DNA from: Athripsodes cinereus
Lineage: Eukaryota > Arthropoda > Insecta > Trichoptera > Leptoceridae
Assembly (NCBI GenBank): GCA_947579605.1
Contig: OX388328.1
Span: 13,619,684 to 13,683,683, forward strand
Reading direction: 5' to 3'
DNA length: 64,000 bases
Position 1 is the first letter of the stretch. Each line of letters opens with the position of its first letter. Position numbers and translations under genes: made by a program. Positions 33,201 to 39,200 of the stretch are shown here, piece after piece. Below the pieces are notes generated by a model that was not told where the DNA came from, did no database searches, and saw only the letters and a list, made by a program, of their open reading frames with translations.

Positions 33201-36200
33201 ATGAATTGACTCAAGGCTTGGTTAAGAGTACTCTTAAAACTTAGGTAACATTCCCAATTCCTCTGTGTCATGCTTATCACATGATTTGATATTTTAATTA
33301 AAATCCAGCTCCCGACATCCAATTGTGTCAAAAAAAATTCATAACATAAAATTGTATTATTTTTTATGTGTTGTAGGTAAAGACAGTAGAGACAGCGTAA
33401 GTGAGAGATCCCAGTACCTGACCATCTCAAGGAACCTTCTCAACTCTGCCGCAGATGCTGTCGAGAGACTCATGTCCAGTTACAAGGTAAAGGGGTATTC
33501 ACATTTGTTCAATTTCAGTGATTACTCTGGGTGATCATCCAAAATGAAAAGATTTACATAGACGTTTCATCAATAGTGATCACTAGCGATGACAGATGAA
33601 AGCGATTACTATCCGATATAATTTTGATAAAAAATCCTTTCACCAAAACGACCGTAAACAAGTTTTTTCTATTACTTGTCTTATTCTCTATGAATTAGTA
33701 TTGAATGTCAGAACCATAAACAAAATTAACTAGCTGTTGTTGACTTACAAGAGTTTTATTACATTTTTGAGGAGGCAACAAAAAGGCAAAAATCACTAAG
33801 GTCTGCTAAGACAGACTCTGTCCATAGACTTGTGGTGCCGCGTAGAGGGGGTCTGGCCAACTATATTGACGACCCTGCCTTCTGTGTGGTTGGTCCGATG
33901 CTGTGGAACAAAATTCCCTATGATTTACGAACTCTGGAGAGTGTGGAGGTGTTCAAGGCAGGATTAAAGACCCTATTGATCAGGAGTTGTTATGATTCTT
34001 GAATGGGCCCTTGTGGTGGATTTTCCACATTTTTTTTTTATCTAGTTATTATTATTATTGTTAATTTACCAGATGGTCTTCTCAAGATGATAGAATGGAT
34101 TATTTTTAAAATGAAACACGATATTGACTTTATTAATTTTGCGAGCCGGCTTTCAAGAGCGGAAGCTCGCAAAAATTAATAAAGTCAATGGTGGAATAAC
34201 TGTATATCGTGTTTCATTTTAAAAATTATCAATATGAACTTCCACCGAGAACCGTCGGTCGAGAAATTAAATATTGATAGAATGGATGTCAACTTTCTGA
34301 TCCTGATCCTGAATGTCTTGATTTTATATTGGCACGGAGAAGACAGCTTGCATGTTTTATATGCAGCTGGTCTGCTGGCTACCCCACTTGTGGGATATGC
34401 CGTGATGGTGTAGTAGTAGTAGTAGTAGATGTCAACTTTTGTGTTTTATGGCTTTGTTACATTTTTTTTTGTAAATTTGCAGGAAATCGTTTCTCTGGCT
34501 GGTTACACGGATCGTGTAGCGTCCATGATGATTGTGTTTGAGGAGGTGGCCAGAGGGAAATACATAAAGACGGCTGTGGATGCTGCTAATCCTAAACTAA
34601 ACTCAATCAGCGGCAAGGACGACTTCAATGTGGAGTTTGTCAATGGACAACCAATTGCTAAAGGTAAGAATTACATCTAGATACAATACTGTTGCGTGGA
34701 CTCCCCGGTAAAGAATACATCTCCCACTCTTTTCTTTAAGTCTTCTAGTGTCCAATTATCCTGCTTCCATGATAAGGCTTTTGGCATCGCAGGACCCGTC
34801 ACCTGGAACCGACTCCCCGAGGACCTCCGTAAAAACCAGCCGATAACAACGTTCAGGAGCAAGTTGAAGACATCGCTCTTCCAACATAGTTTCCCGCGCT
34901 CTTGAGATGGATTCTCCATTAAACGGCGCAGAATAAATTGAACGTAGTTATGCAGAAAGCACACAGCCCACAAAAAGTATAATTTAAATATGGCCGTCTG
35001 CATATTGACACTATATTATATTGAGCGAACTGATTTTTTTTTCAATGTATTTTTTATGAAATGTTTATATGAAAGGCCCCTGGCTGGTTTTTGTAGACTG
35101 TAGTATTAGACATTTTAAATCTCGTAAGACAAAAAACTCAAATATACGTAATTGTGGACTGTCTGCTTTCTGCATAACTACGTTCAATTATCCAACATAC
35201 ATACTAGTGATGTAACGAATGTGTGATTTTGGATATTCGTGAATGCGAATGTGAATATTTGTTGCCAACATTCGCGAATGCGAATAGCGAATATTGACTT
35301 TCTTAAATTTCTACAATGCTCAAACATTAAAATTTCTACCCCCCCCCCCCCGTCGCTGCCGAATTTTCAAAATGGTATAGGAATTTAAAATATTTTAAAA
35401 CTCCTCGGTTTTCTTAAAGAATATTTTCTTGCAGTACCTTTTTCTACAATGTACCGGGTAAGTATCTGGTACTTTTACCGAATATCCGATACTTTTTTAC
35501 CAAAATAATATTCGCAAAACATTAGCATATTTTTTTGCGAATACGAATGCGAATACTTAGAAATATGCGAATACGAATATTCGTTATATCACTAATACAT
35601 ACACATATAAAAGGTGTCTCGGTTGAATATCCCAAATTAAACGGTGAGATGTGCCACTCATCATGAACCGCTTAACTTTTACCTAGAGATGGATGCTCCA
35701 TTTAACGGCGTCGAATAAATCATCCAACATAATAATAATAATAGCCGACAAACTGCAAGTAAGAAGCATATCTTTCTGGCGACAACTTTTTAATTGATGA
35801 TATGAAATTTAGAAATGGACTTGGATGTTGATCCTAAGAAGATATTCTTGTTTGAAAAAAGGGGTGTGTGGAAGCGCGGACGTCCGAGAACCATTTAGCG
35901 CCTTGATCACGTGGATCAAATTCTCAAGGGCGGGTGTGTGTTAACCCTTACAGTGCTAACCGTCGATATATCGTCGCTACATGAATGTGCATAAAGTGCG
36001 CAGCGTCGATATTGCGACGCTAGTACTATTGCGCAGTCTTTTTCTAGATATTAACCTGTACGGACGTGTCTTAGCACGCGCATGTACATTATAACGTTTT
36101 CAACGAGTTATTATCCATTTCAAATTATTTTAAAGTGAATATAATATTAAAATTTTGTTTTTTTAAACTTTCAAAATGTTGAGTAGTGATGATGAAAACA

Positions 36201-39200
36201 CTTCGAGTGAAAACGTTTCTCTTATTGATAATAGTGACAGTGAGGATGAAATTACAATGTCTACAAATCGCAGAATGCGTATATATAGCCAAAGTAGCAA
36301 ATCTTCTGAGAACGAGTCACCTCTTTTGGATGACCTTGACACCGATACATTTGGGCAACTTCCTTCTGATATAGATTTTTCCAACGAAAAATCTAATACT
36401 TTTTTCGAAATTACCGGACCAAAACATTTACCTGCCGATATTGAAAAGCCTATTGAATATTTTGAATTGTTTTTTACTTCCTTGCTCATCAAAACTATAG
36501 TACAAGAAACTAATCGATACGCCCAACAATTTTTACACTCAGGAAGAGAAATAAATATGATCCATCTGCCAGATTTTCCCCGATTGTTGACCACGCCAAT
36601 AAAATCTTCAGACACTATTTCCAGCCTCACCAAGAATTGTCAATTGACGAGTCATTAGTTGGTACCAAATGCAACTCGGTAATGAAGCAATACCTACCGA
36701 ATAAAAAGCATCACAGGTGGGGTATAAAATTTTGGATGTTGTGCGATTCCATCACTAATTATTGCTTAGGGTTTTTTTGCTACAAGGGAGCAAAGGTAAC
36801 GGGTGAACGAAATGAAATAAACCAGCATGGTCTGGGATACATTGTGGTACAAAAATTACTAAGCATTAGGGATTATTTTAACAAAGGGTACCATTTATTC
36901 ACAGACAACTTCTTCACCAGCCTGAAGCTTGCTCAAGCTTTGTTGGAGAAATGCACCTACATAACAGGCACAATTAGGAGAAACAGGAAAAACTTACCAA
37001 AAGAGGCAAAAACTGCGGATGTTGGAGTACCAAAGTACTTCAAAAATAAAGATATCCTCCTATGTTCGTTCAGGGACAAAACATCTAAAAAGCTCCCAGT
37101 TTTACTTGTTTCTACAAATGCAAACACAAGGCCTATAACCACGAAAAAGAAAAAAGGATCAATTGAAGTAGAAAAAACCAAGCCTAGTATGATTCACAAT
37201 TATAATAAGTTTATGGGTGGTGTCGACGAGTCGGATAAAATGCTCTACGTATATTTGGATGAACGGAAGACCCTAAAGTTTTGGAAGAAAGTGACGTTCA
37301 ACATCTTCGGAAGAATGGTTCTAAATTCGTACATTTTGTATTCGCATAATACAAAAGAAAAAAAAATATCTCGACTACAATTTACAGGTCAAATAATAGA
37401 AAGTATTGAGAAAGAGTGGCTAGAGGCAAAAAATATTTCAGAAACACCAACCAGATCCAAACAAAATTTTGGATTGGAAAAGTTACCAGGGACGATGCTT
37501 CGCCGTTGTGTGGTGTGTAGTAATAAAGGAGGAAAAGGTGTGACTCGATCTTCGCTAGTTTGTGTGCGCTGTAAAAAGGGAGTCCATGGGGTTTGTGTGG
37601 GGAAACATTTTTGCTAATAATTTTTTTTTATATTCTTGGTTTTTTCTTTTTTTTATTAAATTAATAAATACAGTTACACTAGAAAATGTATTTTATTTGA
37701 GTAGTTTGGTATGCCATTTATACATAACAGAAAGAATAACGAAAATCAATCTATATTTGAGGGAAATATTCAAGATTCTTTCCACATTTAATTAATGAGG
37801 TTTTTTTTTCAAAAAATCCTTACTCAATTTATGCAATATATGCAAAAATTACCTCAGCACTAAAAGGGTTAAGTAAGAGAAATCGACCTGTATGTATGAG
37901 AATTAGTATGAATGCACAAGAAGCGAAAGAAGTATGTAATGATAGATTAAGTGACTTTCTGTTCTCTCTGCCCACCCCCACTTGGGACACGACATGACGG
38001 TAAAGTATTGTATGTTGATTCGTCTAGGATGTTAGATAATTGAGCAATTTGTTTTTAACGCGTATTTTTCTTTTGTGTTTGCAGGCAAAATAACATTCAC
38101 AGACGACCTGTCTATAGACCTGGTAGATGTCCCCATTGTGACCCCTAATTGTGACGTGATGGTCACCCGTATGAACCTGCATATAGAACCGGGACAGCAT
38201 CTCATTATTACAGGACCTAATGGATGTGGAAAGTCTAGGTAAATATATATAATTACTATCAATAGACTTAAGGACATGGACAACCTTTAATCGACTGAGA
38301 TCTGGTGTAGGGGAACTGCTTTGAGAATAGGGAATGATGGGGCATCCTACAGGACAAATTCAGAGCATTTGACCACGGCCATTGAATTTTGAAAATGATG
38401 GCCGAAAAGCCCTTGTAGGGCCTTTGCCTCCAAAACAATAGATCTAAGCCTTTCTATCTTAAGAAACGGATTACCAGTCGTCTTTATCATTTAGCTCCTC
38501 TAGATCTCGGTTGATGTTATGATGCCGAAGATTTGCATGGATTGGCCACGTCGTTAGATCCGGAGATGTAAGGGCGACTAAAGGTATTCTGCAGGGTATA
38601 CCCGAGAGCAAAAGACCGTCAGGCAGATCAAGACAAAGTTATAGTATTGAGTCCGCAAATTTATCTTTATGTTTCCGTGTTTCCAGTTTATTCCGCATTG
38701 TGTCAGGACTGTGGCCTGTGTACTCTGGCGAGTTGAGGATACCCCACGTGTATACTGAAGAGGAGAGAGCCACGGGAGTCAGTAGCAGTAAGAAGGTACC
38801 ACTCAGTAGCGAAGATCTCAGGCCAACATTGTTTTATATACCACAGAGGTAGGAAAAATAAATATAGTCTATCAAATAAATGAACAGTCTATCAAATAAA
38901 TGAACAGTCTATTCAACAAATAGAAATAGTCTATTCAACAAATGAACATCATCTATGCAACAAATGAACATTCAATTCAACAAATAAACATAGTCTATTA
39001 AACAAATGAACATTCGATTCAACAAATAAACATTGTCTATTCAACAAATGAACATTTGATTCAACAATTAAACATTGTCTATTCAACAAATGAACATTCG
39101 ATTCCACAAATATACATAGTCTATTCAACAAAGCTGTTCTGTGGAACGCCTGGCAATAGATTTTTCTCCCACTCTTTTCCTTAAGTTTTCTAGTGTCCTG

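Noticed and set aside
38687..38848. Hidden intron inside ABCD exon 9 to explain the extra residues
   Set aside because: Weak GT and AG dinucleotides exist but no good donor/acceptor pair keeps frame; the insert is left as coding pending transcript data.
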